Assembly: GCA_035540495.1 (NCBI GenBank)
Contig: DATLGL010000008.1
Location: 1 to 64,000, forward strand
DNA length: 64,000 bases
Reading direction: 5' to 3'
From: DASVEG01 sp035540495
GTDB taxonomy: Bacteria > Actinomycetota > Acidimicrobiia > Acidimicrobiales > CADCTF01
Shown here: positions 26,570 through 35,611 of the stretch, one piece after another
Layout of the letters: the number at the start of each line of letters is the position of its first letter
How positions within the stretch are numbered: position 1 is the first letter of the stretch
Position numbers and translations under genes: made by a program
The notes under the pieces: generated by a model
What the model saw: only the letters and a program-made list of their open reading frames with translations
Database searches by the model: none
Told to the model about the DNA's origin: nothing

Positions 26570-26610
26570 CACCGGCCCGGAATCCCGCAGGCCGCTGCGC
26601 AACCCGCCAC

Positions 26611-26616
26611 TAGCCT
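26611..26616 (+). promoter_or_regulatory. -10-like TAGCCT upstream of hisS
   Basis: Ends 6 nt before the hisS ATG. No Shine-Dalgarno is present, so a leaderless mRNA is likely. Confidence 0.5.
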
Positions 26617-26622
26617 CTGACC

Positions 26623-27885
26623 ATGCCGCCCACGTTCTCGGCCCTGAAGGGCATGGCCGACGTCCTGCCGCCCGATTCGGCGCGGTTCGAGGCACTCGTG
26701 GCGGCGTTCGCGAACCACGTGCAGCGGGCCGGCTACGGCCTCGTGATCACGCCGGTGCTGGAGTCGTACGGGCTGTTCACGCGTGTCGGCGAGTCGACCG
26801 ACATCGTGAAGAAGGAGATGTACGACTTCGAGACGAAGGGCGGCGACCACGTCGCGCTGCGTCCGGAAGGAACCGCTCCGGTCATGCGGGCGTTCCTCGA
26901 ACACCATCCCGCGGCGCCGTGGAAGGCGTGGTACGTCGCGCCGAACTTCCGGTACGAGCGGCCACAGGCGGGGCGTTACCGGTTGCACCACCAGGTCGGC
27001 ATCGAAGCGATCGGCACCGACGATCCCGACATCGACGTCGAGGTCGTCGCGTTGCAGGCAGGCTTCTACGCGGCGCTCGGGCTCACGCAGGTGACGCTGC
27101 TCCTCAACAGCCTCGGCGACGCGCAGTGCCGGCCTGGCTACCGCGAGGTACTGCTCGACTTCCTGCGCCCCAAGCGCGACCAGCTGTGCGGCGACCACCA
27201 GGAGCGGTTCGAGGAGAACCCTCTCCGGGTCCTCGACTGCAAGAAGCCGCCCTGTAGGGACGCGACCGCCGACGCGCCGAACCAGGTCGATCACCTGTGC
27301 GACGACTGCGTGATCCACTTCGAGCGCGTGAAGGGCGGGCTCACCGCGCTCAAGGTCGACTACGTGCTCGAGCCGCGCCTCGTGCGCGGCCTCGACTACT
27401 ACACGCGGACCACGTTCGAGTTCGCCGCGACGTCGCTCGACGCGGCCCAGAACGCCATAGGCGGCGGCGGCCGGTACGACGGTCTGGCGGAGGCGATGGG
27501 AGGCGGGCGTACGCCTGGCATCGGCTTCGGCAGCGGCATCGAGCGGATCCTCCTCGCGTGCGACGCTGAGGGCGTGTTCCTCGCCGAACACGTGGCGCCG
27601 GCGCTCGATGCGTTCGTCATCGACACGACCGGCGGCGACATGGCTCTGGCATTGACGACGGCGTTGCGGCGCGTCGGCTTCTCGGCCGACCGCGCGTTCG
27701 ACAACCGCTCGATGAAGGCGCAGCTGAAGGCGGCCGACCGATCGGGTGCGCGAATCGCGCTGATCGTCGGCACCGACGAGCGCGAGAAGGAGGCGGTCAC
27801 CCTCCGAGACATGACGACGAAGGACCAGGAGCTGGTGTCGCTCCACGACCTGCCCGAAGAGCTGAGGAAGAGACTCCAACGATGA
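26623..27885 (+). CDS. hisS: Histidyl-tRNA synthetase
   Basis: 420 residues, class II synthetase charging tRNA-His. Motifs in order: LKGMADVLPPDSARFEALVA, motif 1 region YGLVITPVLESYGLFTRVGE, LRPEGTAPVMRAFLEHH, motif 2 FRYERPQAGRYRLHHQVGIE, the histidine loop VRGLDYYTRTTFEFAA, GGGGRYDGLAEAMGG, motif 3 GIGFGSGIERILLAC, and a C-terminal anticodon domain. The stop overlaps the aspS ATG (ATGA), so hisS-aspS are coupled. Confidence 0.98.
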   Translation: MPPTFSALKGMADVLPPDSARFEALVAAFANHVQRAGYGLVITPVLESYGLFTRVGESTDIVKKEMYDFETKGGDHVALRPEGTAPVMRAFLEHHPAAPWKAWYVAPNFRYERPQAGRYRLHHQVGIEAIGTDDPDIDVEVVALQAGFYAALGLTQVTLLLNSLGDAQCRPGYREVLLDFLRPKRDQLCGDHQERFEENPLRVLDCKKPPCRDATADAPNQVDHLCDDCVIHFERVKGGLTALKVDYVLEPRLVRGLDYYTRTTFEFAATSLDAAQNAIGGGGRYDGLAEAMGGGRTPGIGFGSGIERILLACDAEGVFLAEHVAPALDAFVIDTTGGDMALALTTALRRVGFSADRAFDNRSMKAQLKAADRSGARIALIVGTDEREKEAVTLRDMTTKDQELVSLHDLPEELRKRLQR

Positions 27886-29603
27886 CGATGCGCACCCACT
27901 ACTGCGGCGAGCTCCGGGCGGAGCACGTCGGGCAGCAGGTGACCCTGTGCGGATGGGTCGCGCGCCGGCGCGAGCACGGCGAGCACCTCGCCTTCGTCGA
28001 CCTCCGCGACCACACCGGCGTCGTGCAGTGCGTCGTCGCCGGTGCGCACGACCTGCGGAGCGAGTTCGTGCTGCGCGTCACCGGCACCGTCCGCGCCCGT
28101 CCCGAGGGAACCACCAACGACCAGCTCGCGACCGGCGACGTGGAGATCGGCGACTGCGAGGTCGAGGTGCTGTCGACGGCGGAGCCGCCGCCGTTCCCGG
28201 TCAGCGACCGGATCGACGCCGACGAGACCATCCGCATCCGCTACCGCTTCGTCGACATGCGCCGCGAGCGCATGCAGCGCAACCTTCGCATCCGGGCCAA
28301 GGTGAACAGCGCCATCCGCCGGGCCATGGAGCGGCAGGGCTTCGTCGAGGTGGAGACGCCGCTGCTGTGGACGCCGACTCCGGAAGGCGCTCGTGAGTTC
28401 CTCGTCCCGTCGCGACTGCAGCCCGGCGGCTTCTACACGCTGCCCCAGTCGCCGCAGATCGCGAAGCAGCTGCTGATGGTCGCCGGTTTCGATCGCTACT
28501 ACCAGATCGCCAAGTGCCTCCGGGACGAAGACCTGCGGGCCGACCGGCAGTTCGAGTTCACCCAGCTCGACGCCGAGGCCAGCTTCGTCACGGCCGAGGA
28601 CGTCTACGAGTTCATCGGCGAGGCCGTGGCCGAGGCAGCCGAGGCCGTCACCGGCGAGCGCCCCGAGATCGAGCGCATGCCGTGGGTCGAGGCGATGGAC
28701 CGGTTCGGGTCCGACAAGCCCGACCTGCGGTTCGGGATGGAGCTCGTCGAGCTCACCGAGGTCTTCGCCGCGACCGAGTTCAAGGCGTTCCAGGCCGAAT
28801 GCATCAAGGGAATTCGCATCGAGGGCCGTGCCGACGACTACGGCCGGAACAAGCTCGACCAGCTGACCGACCGTGCGAAGTCACTCGGGGCGAGGGGCCT
28901 GGTGTGGATGAAGGTTCGCGAGACCGAGCTCGAGTCGCCGGTTGCGAAGTTCCTGTCGGAGGAGGAGCAGTCGGCGCTGCGGACCGCGCTCGAGGCTCAG
29001 CCCGGCGACCTGCTGCTGCTCGTCGCCGACGAACGTCGCCAGGTGCAAGACGTCCTCGGCCAGTTGCGGGTCGACCTCGGGCGTCCGCCGGTGAGCGAGG
29101 GGCCCTACCGGTTCCTGTGGGTGACCGAGTTCCCGATGTTCGAGGGCACCGACGACGACGGCAACCCTCAGGCCGCCCACCACCCGTTCACGATGCCGCA
29201 TCCTGACGACGTCGATCTCCTCGAGACCGACCCCCTGAAGGTGCGCAGCCAGGCCTACGACCTGGTGTTGAACGGGTGGGAGCTGGGATCCGGGTCCATC
29301 CGGATCCACCGCAGCGACATCCAGGCCCGCGTCTTCAAGGCGATGGGGATCAGCGACGAGGAAGCGGAGCTGCGCTTCGGCTTCCTGCTCAACGCGTTCA
29401 AGTACGGCGCGCCGCCCCACGGCGGCTTCGCGTTCGGCATCGACCGCCTCGCCGCGATCCTCGCCGGGGAGGAGAACATCCGCGAGGTCATCGCCTATCC
29501 GAAGCTGTCGTCGGGCATCGACCCGATGACGGGCGCGCCCAAGGCCGTCGACGAGCGCGTGCTTCGCGACGTCGGCCTCCGCCTCCTCCCGCCCAAGGCC
29601 TGA
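27882..29603 (+). CDS. aspS: Aspartyl-tRNA synthetase
   Basis: 573 residues, bacterial-type class IIb enzyme. The N-terminal OB anticodon-binding domain has VTLCGWVARRREHGEHLAFV and LRDHTGVVQCVV. The catalytic core has EVETPLLWTPTPEGAREFLV, FYTLPQSPQIAKQLLMVAGF, FEFTQLDAEASFV, the bacterial GAD insertion (about 290-420) and motif 3 FAFGIDRLAAILAGEENIRE. Whether it also charges tRNA-Asn cannot be decided from this sequence. It ends 18 bp before a long hairpin. Confidence 0.98.
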   Translation: MTMRTHYCGELRAEHVGQQVTLCGWVARRREHGEHLAFVDLRDHTGVVQCVVAGAHDLRSEFVLRVTGTVRARPEGTTNDQLATGDVEIGDCEVEVLSTAEPPPFPVSDRIDADETIRIRYRFVDMRRERMQRNLRIRAKVNSAIRRAMERQGFVEVETPLLWTPTPEGAREFLVPSRLQPGGFYTLPQSPQIAKQLLMVAGFDRYYQIAKCLRDEDLRADRQFEFTQLDAEASFVTAEDVYEFIGEAVAEAAEAVTGERPEIERMPWVEAMDRFGSDKPDLRFGMELVELTEVFAATEFKAFQAECIKGIRIEGRADDYGRNKLDQLTDRAKSLGARGLVWMKVRETELESPVAKFLSEEEQSALRTALEAQPGDLLLLVADERRQVQDVLGQLRVDLGRPPVSEGPYRFLWVTEFPMFEGTDDDGNPQAAHHPFTMPHPDDVDLLETDPLKVRSQAYDLVLNGWELGSGSIRIHRSDIQARVFKAMGISDEEAELRFGFLLNAFKYGAPPHGGFAFGIDRLAAILAGEENIREVIAYPKLSSGIDPMTGAPKAVDERVLRDVGLRLLPPKA

Positions 29604-29621
29604 ACCCTCAACCTTTTGCGT

Positions 29622-29668
29622 TCTGTGAGTAGTTGTTCGACCTCACGTCGAACAACTGCTCACAGAAG
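29622..29668. terminator. 20-bp hairpin between convergent genes
   Basis: Arms at 29622-29641 and 29649-29668 pair over 20 bp with one G-U wobble and a 7-nt loop (cores AGTTGTTCGA and TCGAACAACT). It lies between aspS (plus) and the 29695-30423 gene (minus). Probably a bidirectional terminator; there is no U-tract. Confidence 0.65.
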
Positions 29669-29694
29669 CGGGGGAGGCGCGTCTGGGCCCGCGT

Positions 29695-30423
29695 TCAGAC
29701 GTCGTCGAGCTCGTCGAGGACGAGCTCGATCGCGTTCACCGCGCGGCTGACGGTCTGGGCGTAGTTCGACCGCGCCCCGACCCACGTGCCAGCCGACAAG
29801 GCGGCGCCACCCGGCAGCGCGAGGAGGGCGAGCTCGACCCCCGCGACGAGGCCCGCCGCGCCCGCCATCGCCAGGCCGCCGCCGATCGCCGCGCCGGCGA
29901 TGGCGCCCGAGCGGTTCGCGCTGCGGACACGAGAGAAGTCGAGATCCACCCGCACGTGCGCCTCGCGCGAGTCGCCCGTGACGCACAGCGTGACCTGCGA
30001 GACGTCCCGAAGTCGGAGGCGGGCCGACAGGTCGGTCTTGCGGACGATCGTCGCCCCGAGCCCGGTCGCTGGCTCCCAGATCGAGACGACGCCGCGCCGG
30101 CGCGCCACCCGCAACGTCTGGCGCTGGAGGTAGATCTCGAGGTGGTGGCGGACGGCGTCGGCCGTCTGGGGGAGGCGCCGGTCGACCGTCGCGACCTGGT
30201 CGTTCCACCGCCATCGGGACCTCTGCGCGACGGTGAGACGCCCCGCGTCGAGCTCGGCCAGCGCCTGGCGGACCGACGCCGGCGCCAGCCCGACCTCGGC
30301 CGCGGCCCGCTCGATGGCGAGCCGGTCGAGCCCGCGCTCGTCCGGGCTGCGCGCGTCGTCGAGCTCGGCGGCGCGGCGGAACACCGCAGCCGCTTCGTCC
30401 TCGGTGAGTCGCCGGTCGGTCAT
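29695..30423 (-). CDS. Predicted membrane-associated protein of unknown function
   Basis: 242 residues from ATG 30423, where the conserved-looking N-terminus starts (MTDRRLTEDEAAAVFRRAAE). Residues 1-60 look like a small helical domain seen at the start of several actinobacterial proteins. A middle beta-rich domain follows (about 75-160). A Gly/Ala-rich hydrophobic region (AGAAIGGGLAMAGAAGLVAG, VELALLALPGGAALSAG) comes next, then a short helical end. It is divergent from rarA with only about 40 bp between. No catalytic motif is seen and the function is unknown. Confidence 0.65.
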   Translation of the reverse strand: MTDRRLTEDEAAAVFRRAAELDDARSPDERGLDRLAIERAAAEVGLAPASVRQALAELDAGRLTVAQRSRWRWNDQVATVDRRLPQTADAVRHHLEIYLQRQTLRVARRRGVVSIWEPATGLGATIVRKTDLSARLRLRDVSQVTLCVTGDSREAHVRVDLDFSRVRSANRSGAIAGAAIGGGLAMAGAAGLVAGVELALLALPGGAALSAGTWVGARSNYAQTVSRAVNAIELVLDELDDV

Positions 30424-30451
30424 GTCCGAACCATCCCGGAACAAGCGTAGA

Positions 30452-30457
30452 TAGCCT
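30452..30457 (+). promoter_or_regulatory. -10-like TAGCCT upstream of rarA
   Basis: Ends 7 nt before the rarA ATG. Same hexamer as before hisS and alaS. Confidence 0.5.
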
Positions 30458-30464
30458 CACGGCG

Positions 30465-31871
30465 ATGCCGCCCCGCAAGGCCGCCGGCGCCGGCCCGCCC
30501 GACGATCTGTTCGAGGCCGCCCTGCAGGAGCGGCTGTCGCAGCAGGCCCCGCTGGCTGCGCGCATGCGCCCCCGCACGCTCGACGAGGTCGTCGGGCAGC
30601 GGCACTTGTTGGGCGAGGGAGCGCCGCTCCGCGCGCTCATCGAGTCCGACCGGCTGTCGTCGGTGATCCTCTGGGGACCACCCGGCACCGGCAAGACCAC
30701 GCTCTCGACCCTCGTCGCCACCACCACCGACCGCGAGTTCGTGGCGCTGTCGGCGGTCACCGCCGGCGTCAAGGACGTGCGCGAAGTGACGGAGGCATCG
30801 AGACGGCGGCTTGCGGAGAACGGCCGGGGGACGATCCTCTTCCTCGACGAGGTGCACCGGTTCAACAAGTCGCAGCAGGACGCGCTGCTGCCCGCGGTCG
30901 AGGCCGGGATCATCACCCTCATCGGCGCCACCACCGAGAACCCGTTCTTCGAGGTCAACGCACCGCTGCTGAGCCGATCGACGGTCTTCCGCCTCCATCC
31001 GCTCGAGCCCGACGAGCTCCGCACCCTGGTCGAGCGGGCTCTCACCGCAGAGCAGGCGACCGCGACCGAGGACGCCATCCAGCACCTCGTCGACATGGCC
31101 GACGGCGACGCCCGCGCCGCGCTCACGACGCTCGAGGTGGCGCTCGCGCTCGCCGGTACGGCCGGCGGAGAGGTGACGCTCGAGCACGTCGAGCAGGCCC
31201 GTCAGACCAAGACGCTTCGCTACGGCGAGGACGAGCACTACGACGTCATCAGCGCGTTCATCAAGAGCATCCGGGGCAGCGATCCCGACGCCGGTCTCTA
31301 CTGGCTCGCCCGGATGCTCGAGGCGGGGGAGGACGCCCGCTTCATCGCGCGCCGGCTCGTGATCCTCGCGTCGGAGGACGTCGGCATGGCCGACTCGATG
31401 GCGCTCGTGGTGGCCGACGCCGCCGCGCGGGCGGTCGAGTTCGTCGGACTGCCCGAGGCGGCGCTCAACCTGTCGCACTGCGTCATCTACCTGGCGACGG
31501 CGCCGAAGTCGAACACCGCGACGGCCGGGCTGATCCGGGCCAACCAGGCGGTGCGGGAGTTCGGGAACGCGCCGGTGCCGCCGCAGCTGCGCAGCACGCA
31601 CCCGTACCAGCGCAAGAAGATGAAGGAACGCCCCGAGGAGCCCTACCGGTACTCGCACGAGGATCCCACGGGGTTCATCGCCCAGGAGTTCCGGCCGGCG
31701 GAGGTGACCGGGGGGCCCGTCGGCGACCCCAACCGGCGCCTCTACTACCGACCGTCGCCCCATGGAGCCGAGGCCGACATCGGGCGCCGTCTGCGGGAGA
31801 TGTGGGGCGACGCGCCGTACGACGCGGAGGAAGCCCACGAGTTCAAGAAGTTCTCGGATCCGTCTCGGTGA
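30465..31871 (+). CDS. rarA: Replication-associated recombination protein RarA (MgsA)
   Basis: 468-residue AAA+ ATPase related to clamp loaders and RuvB that acts at stalled replication forks. It has LAARMRPRTLDEVVGQRHLL, Walker A (GPPGTGKTT), Walker B (GTILFLDEVHRFNKSQQDAL), sensor 1 (LIGATTENPFFEVNAPLLSR), a lid domain (HLVDMADGDARAALTTLEVA) and the C-terminal tetramerisation domain (DVISAFIKSIRGSDPDAGLY, LHRRLVILASEDVGMAD-like residues). It stands alone on its own promoter and is divergent from an unknown membrane protein gene. Confidence 0.95.
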   Translation: MPPRKAAGAGPPDDLFEAALQERLSQQAPLAARMRPRTLDEVVGQRHLLGEGAPLRALIESDRLSSVILWGPPGTGKTTLSTLVATTTDREFVALSAVTAGVKDVREVTEASRRRLAENGRGTILFLDEVHRFNKSQQDALLPAVEAGIITLIGATTENPFFEVNAPLLSRSTVFRLHPLEPDELRTLVERALTAEQATATEDAIQHLVDMADGDARAALTTLEVALALAGTAGGEVTLEHVEQARQTKTLRYGEDEHYDVISAFIKSIRGSDPDAGLYWLARMLEAGEDARFIARRLVILASEDVGMADSMALVVADAAARAVEFVGLPEAALNLSHCVIYLATAPKSNTATAGLIRANQAVREFGNAPVPPQLRSTHPYQRKKMKERPEEPYRYSHEDPTGFIAQEFRPAEVTGGPVGDPNRRLYYRPSPHGAEADIGRRLREMWGDAPYDAEEAHEFKKFSDPSR

Positions 31872-31925
31872 CAGACCGGGGCGAGGGGCCCGCGTATGCT
31901 CCTGCCCCGTGTCCGGAGCCCGTTC

Positions 31926-32285
31926 GTGACCGCTGGTGAAGTCGCGGCGATCATCGCCGCCGTCGCCCTTGCCATCCTCTCCGTCGGGATGCTGTTCGCC
32001 CTCGCGTCGTTGGTGACGACGCTGCGCACGCTGCGCGAGAGCGTCGAGGTGTTCCGGGCCGAGAGCCTGCCGCTGGTGAGCGAGCTGCGGGGCACGGTGA
32101 ACCAGGCCAACGGCGAGCTCGAGCGGGTCGACAACCTGCTCGCGACGGCGGAGTCCGTGGGCGCCACCGTCGACTCGGCCAGCAAGCTCGCGTACATCTT
32201 CTTCGCCAACCCGGTGGTCAAGGTCCTGGCGTTCGGCGCCGGCACCGGGCGTGCCTACCGCCGCCTGCGGCGCGGCCAGCAGTAG
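31926..32285 (+). CDS. DUF948-type membrane protein
   Basis: About 119 residues from GTG 31926; ATG 31896 is an in-frame alternative adding ten residues. The N-terminus VTAGEVAAIIAAVALAILSV and one transmembrane helix are typical of DUF948 proteins. A predicted coiled-coil (LRTLRESVEVFRAESLPLVS, ANGELERVDNLLATAESVGA) and a basic end (RAYRRLRRGQQ) follow. Function is unknown. In many actinobacteria a gene pair of this kind lies just upstream of alaS, as here. Confidence 0.8.
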   Translation: MTAGEVAAIIAAVALAILSVGMLFALASLVTTLRTLRESVEVFRAESLPLVSELRGTVNQANGELERVDNLLATAESVGATVDSASKLAYIFFANPVVKVLAFGAGTGRAYRRLRRGQQ

Positions 32286-32302
32286 GACGCGACGAGCGCG
32301 GC

Positions 32303-32551
32303 ATGTTCAAGCGGATCTTCTGGCTGATCATCGGCGCGGGCTTCGGCTTCGGCGTCTCGTTCTGGATCACCAGGTTCGTGAAGTCGACCGTCGAGCGCTA
32401 CACGCCCGAGCGGGTGAGCGCCGACCTCGCCGGCGCGATCCGCGATTTCGGGAAGGACCTGCGCGCCGCCGTCGAGGAGGGCCGCGAGGCGATGCGGGAG
32501 CGCGAGGCGGAGATCCGCGCCGAGCTCGAAAAGCGCGACCTCCCCCAGTAG
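32303..32551 (+). CDS. Small membrane protein upstream of alaS
   Basis: 82 residues: an N-terminal transmembrane helix (IFWLIIGAGFGFGVSFWITR), then a charged helical tail rich in Glu, Arg and Ala (EEGREAMREREAEIRAELEK). It starts 17 bp after the DUF948 gene and ends 22 bp before alaS. Such small proteins occur between DUF948 genes and alaS in other actinobacteria. Function is unknown. Confidence 0.75.
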   Translation: MFKRIFWLIIGAGFGFGVSFWITRFVKSTVERYTPERVSADLAGAIRDFGKDLRAAVEEGREAMREREAEIRAELEKRDLPQ

Positions 32552-32558
32552 CCGCCCC

Positions 32559-32564
32559 TAGCCT
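32559..32564 (+). promoter_or_regulatory. -10-like TAGCCT upstream of alaS
   Basis: Ends 9 nt before the alaS ATG. Probable leaderless start of the alaS-ruvX-mltG-aroE operon. Confidence 0.5.
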
Positions 32565-32573
32565 GGACGGACC

Positions 32574-35180
32574 ATGCCTGCGATGGACGCGAACTCGCTG
32601 CGCCGCGCCTTCACCGACTTCTTCGTCGAGCGAGGGCACACGAGCGTGCCGTCACTCGGGTTGATCCCGAACCATCCCACCGCGCCCATGTTCACGAACG
32701 CCGGCATGAACCAGTTCGTGCCCTACTTCCTCGGCGAGGAGCGCGCGCCGTACAAGCGGGCGACCAGCATCCAGAAGGCCGTCCGCCTCAGCGGGAAGCA
32801 CAACGACGTCGACGAGGTCGGCAAGACGCGCCGGCATCACACGTTCTTCGAGATGCTGGGCAACTTCAGCTTCGGCGACTACTTCAAGGAAGACGCCATC
32901 CGCTTCGCGTGGGAGCTGCTGACCGAGGTCGTCGGCTTCGACGGTGACCGCTTGTGGCCGACGGTCCACATCAGCGACGACGACGCGGCCGACATCTGGC
33001 GCGACACCATCGGCGTGCCCGCCGAGCGCATCCAGCGCCTCGACAAGGACAACTTCTGGGAAATGGGCGAGACGGGCCCGTGCGGTCCGTGCTCCGAGAT
33101 CCACTACGACACCGGCCCGGAGTGGGGCGAGGAGGGCGGTCCCGCGTTCGGCGCGAGCGACCGCTACATCGAGTTCTGGAACCTCGTGTTCATGCAGAAC
33201 TTCCGCCACCTCGACGAGACCCTCACCGACCTCCCCGAGAAGAACATCGATACCGGCGGGGGTCTCGAGCGGTGGCTGATGCTCCTGCAGGGCACGCCGA
33301 CGACGTTCGAGACCGACGTCTTCGTCCCGATCCTCGAGACGGTCCAGTCGCTGAGCGGGCAGACCTACGACCCGAAGGGCGGCGAGCTCACGTTCGCGCA
33401 GCGGCTCATCGCCGACCACGCGCGCACGATGACCTTCCTCATCTCCGACGCGGTCGCGCCGTCGAACGAGGGCCGTGGCTACGTGCTGCGCGGCGTCATC
33501 CGACGGGCGATCCGGCGGGGCTACCAGATCGGGATCGAGAAGCAGATGCTCGCGCCCCTGATCGACACGGTGGTCGAGGTGATGGGCGACGCATATCCCG
33601 AGCTCGTCCAGAAGCGCGACTCGATCAAGGAGGTCGTCGACCTCGAGGAGTCGCGGTTCCGCCAGACGCTGCGCGCCGGGACGGTGCTGCTCGAGCAGGA
33701 GCTCGAGACCGGCCGCATCTCGGGCGACGTGGCGTTCAAGCTCCACGACACCTACGGCTTCCCGATCGAGATTACTGCCGAGGTGGCGGAGGAGCGTCAC
33801 GTCCCGCTCGACCGCGAAGGCTTCGACCAGCGCATGGAGGAGCAGCGCACCCGGGCGCGGGAGCGGCAGAAGAAGACGGTCGTCACCGCGGAGGGGATCG
33901 AGGCGTACCGCCAGATCCTCGACGAGTTCGGCGCGACGGAGTTCCTCGGCTACCAGGGCGAGGAGTCCGAAGCCGAGATCGTCGCCGTGCTGCCTGCGGC
34001 GCGTGGCGACGACGGCGAGGAGCTCTACGAGGTGTTCCTCGATCGGTCGCCCTTCTACGCGGAGGGGGGCGGCCAGGTCGGCGACATCGGCCAGATCCGC
34101 ACGAGCACCGGGATGTTCGAGGTGATCGACACGACGCCTGCGCTGCCCGGGCTCAACCGCCATGTGGCGAAGCTCGTAGAGGGCGATCTCCCCAGCACGG
34201 GCGACGAGGCGTACGCGGCAATCGACCACCACCGGCGCGAGCACATCCGCCGCAACCACACCGGCACCCACCTGCTCCACGCCACGCTGCGGGAGATGCT
34301 CGGCCAGCACGTCCACCAGCAGGGGTCCTACGTCGGCCCCGACCGCCTCCGCTTCGACATCAACCACCACCAGCCGATCACGCCGGAAGAACTCGAGCGG
34401 GTCGAGATGATCGTCAACGAGCGGGTGCTCACCAACGAGGTGGTCCGTGCCTACGAGACGACGATGCAGGCCGCGAAGGAGATGGGCGCGCTCATGTTCT
34501 TCGGTGACAAGTACGGCGAGGTCGTGCGCGTCGTCGAGGCCGGATCGCACTCAGTCGAGCTCTGCGGCGGAACGCACGTCCACGCGCTGGGGACGATCGG
34601 CCCGCTGAAGATCATCAGCGAGGGCTCGATCGGCTCGAACATGCGCCGGGTCGAGGCGGTCACCGGCACCGCGTCGCTGAAGATGGTGAACGACGACGAG
34701 CGAACCCTGCAGCGGGCCGCGCAGATGCTGCGGACGACTCCGGACGAGGTCGTCGAATCGATCGAGCGCCTCCTCCAGCGGGAGAAGGATCTGCGCGACC
34801 AGATCAAGGGGTTCCAGCGCGAGATGGCGCGCGGCGAGGCGCGCCAGCTGGTCGCGCAGGCGGTCGACGGCTACGTCGTCGCTCGGCGCGACGGGATCCC
34901 GCCCGACGACCTTCGCGAACTCGCGATCGCGATCCGCAACGAGCCGGAGATCAAGGCGGTCGTGCTGGTCGGCTCGCCCGACGGCGAGCGCGTCGCGCTC
35001 GTGTCTGCGGTCGAGAAGGGCACCGGGCTCGTCGCGGGCCAGCTGATCGCCGACGCGGCGAAGCTGACCGGCGGCGGCGGCAACCCGAAGGCGCCCGACA
35101 TCGGCGTCGCCGGCGGTAAGGACGCGTCGAAGATCGACGACGCGATCAGGGCGGTCAGGGAGAAGCTCGGCATCTCGTGA
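32574..35180 (+). CDS. alaS: Alanyl-tRNA synthetase
   Basis: 868 residues, full length. The class II aminoacylation domain has RRAFTDFFVERGHTSVPSLG, MFTNAGMNQFVPYFLGEE, HHTFFEMLGNFSFGDYFKED and EFWNLVFMQNFR. The editing domain has the zinc ligands HTGTHLLH (about residue 561) and CGGTHVH (about 664), so mischarged Ser/Gly can be cleared. The C-Ala domain ends in GGGGNPKAPDIGVAGGKDAS. ATGCC is the first start after the -10-like box. The stop overlaps the GTG of ruvX. Confidence 0.98.
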   Translation: MPAMDANSLRRAFTDFFVERGHTSVPSLGLIPNHPTAPMFTNAGMNQFVPYFLGEERAPYKRATSIQKAVRLSGKHNDVDEVGKTRRHHTFFEMLGNFSFGDYFKEDAIRFAWELLTEVVGFDGDRLWPTVHISDDDAADIWRDTIGVPAERIQRLDKDNFWEMGETGPCGPCSEIHYDTGPEWGEEGGPAFGASDRYIEFWNLVFMQNFRHLDETLTDLPEKNIDTGGGLERWLMLLQGTPTTFETDVFVPILETVQSLSGQTYDPKGGELTFAQRLIADHARTMTFLISDAVAPSNEGRGYVLRGVIRRAIRRGYQIGIEKQMLAPLIDTVVEVMGDAYPELVQKRDSIKEVVDLEESRFRQTLRAGTVLLEQELETGRISGDVAFKLHDTYGFPIEITAEVAEERHVPLDREGFDQRMEEQRTRARERQKKTVVTAEGIEAYRQILDEFGATEFLGYQGEESEAEIVAVLPAARGDDGEELYEVFLDRSPFYAEGGGQVGDIGQIRTSTGMFEVIDTTPALPGLNRHVAKLVEGDLPSTGDEAYAAIDHHRREHIRRNHTGTHLLHATLREMLGQHVHQQGSYVGPDRLRFDINHHQPITPEELERVEMIVNERVLTNEVVRAYETTMQAAKEMGALMFFGDKYGEVVRVVEAGSHSVELCGGTHVHALGTIGPLKIISEGSIGSNMRRVEAVTGTASLKMVNDDERTLQRAAQMLRTTPDEVVESIERLLQREKDLRDQIKGFQREMARGEARQLVAQAVDGYVVARRDGIPPDDLRELAIAIRNEPEIKAVVLVGSPDGERVALVSAVEKGTGLVAGQLIADAAKLTGGGGNPKAPDIGVAGGKDASKIDDAIRAVREKLGIS

Positions 35181-35611
35181 GCTCGCCTGGTCGCGTGATC
35201 GGGATCGACCTGGGCACGAAGCGGATCGGCGTCGCGATCAGCGACTCCGACGGCGCGCTCGCCCTTCCCTACGACGTCGTCCAGCGCAGCGGCGACCGTC
35301 CGCGTGACCACGGTGCGATCAAGGCGCTGGTCGAGGAGGCGGAGGGAACCCTCGTCGTCGTCGGCCTTCCGCTGTCTCTCGACGGCTCGGTGGGTAGAGC
35401 AGCCCAGGCCGCGCTCGACGAGGCGGACGAATTGCGTAGCGTCGTCGGGGTGCCGGTGGAGACGTTCGACGAACGCCTCACGACGGTGTCCGCCGATCGC
35501 TCGCTGATGCAGATGAAGATGAAGGCCGACGCACGCCGCCGTGTCGTCGACAAGGTTGCCGCCGCCGTGATGTTGCAGGCGTGGCTCGATGCCCGGAGAC
35601 GGAGACCGTGA
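35177..35611 (+). CDS. ruvX: YqgF/RuvX-family putative pre-16S rRNA nuclease
   Basis: 144 residues from GTG overlapping the alaS stop (GTGA). RNase H-like fold with GRVIGIDLGTKRIGVAISDS, VVVGLPLSLDGSVGRAAQAA, VETFDERLTTVSADRSLMQ and DKVAAAVMLQAWLDARR. The family (YqgF) is implicated in 16S rRNA 5'-end maturation. Placement directly after alaS and before mltG-aroE is the common actinobacterial order. Confidence 0.95.
   Translation: MSSPGRVIGIDLGTKRIGVAISDSDGALALPYDVVQRSGDRPRDHGAIKALVEEAEGTLVVVGLPLSLDGSVGRAAQAALDEADELRSVVGVPVETFDERLTTVSADRSLMQMKMKADARRRVVDKVAAAVMLQAWLDARRRRP

Noticed and set aside
32652..34550. 632-residue open frame on the minus strand
   Set aside because: Antisense to alaS; no recognisable motif.
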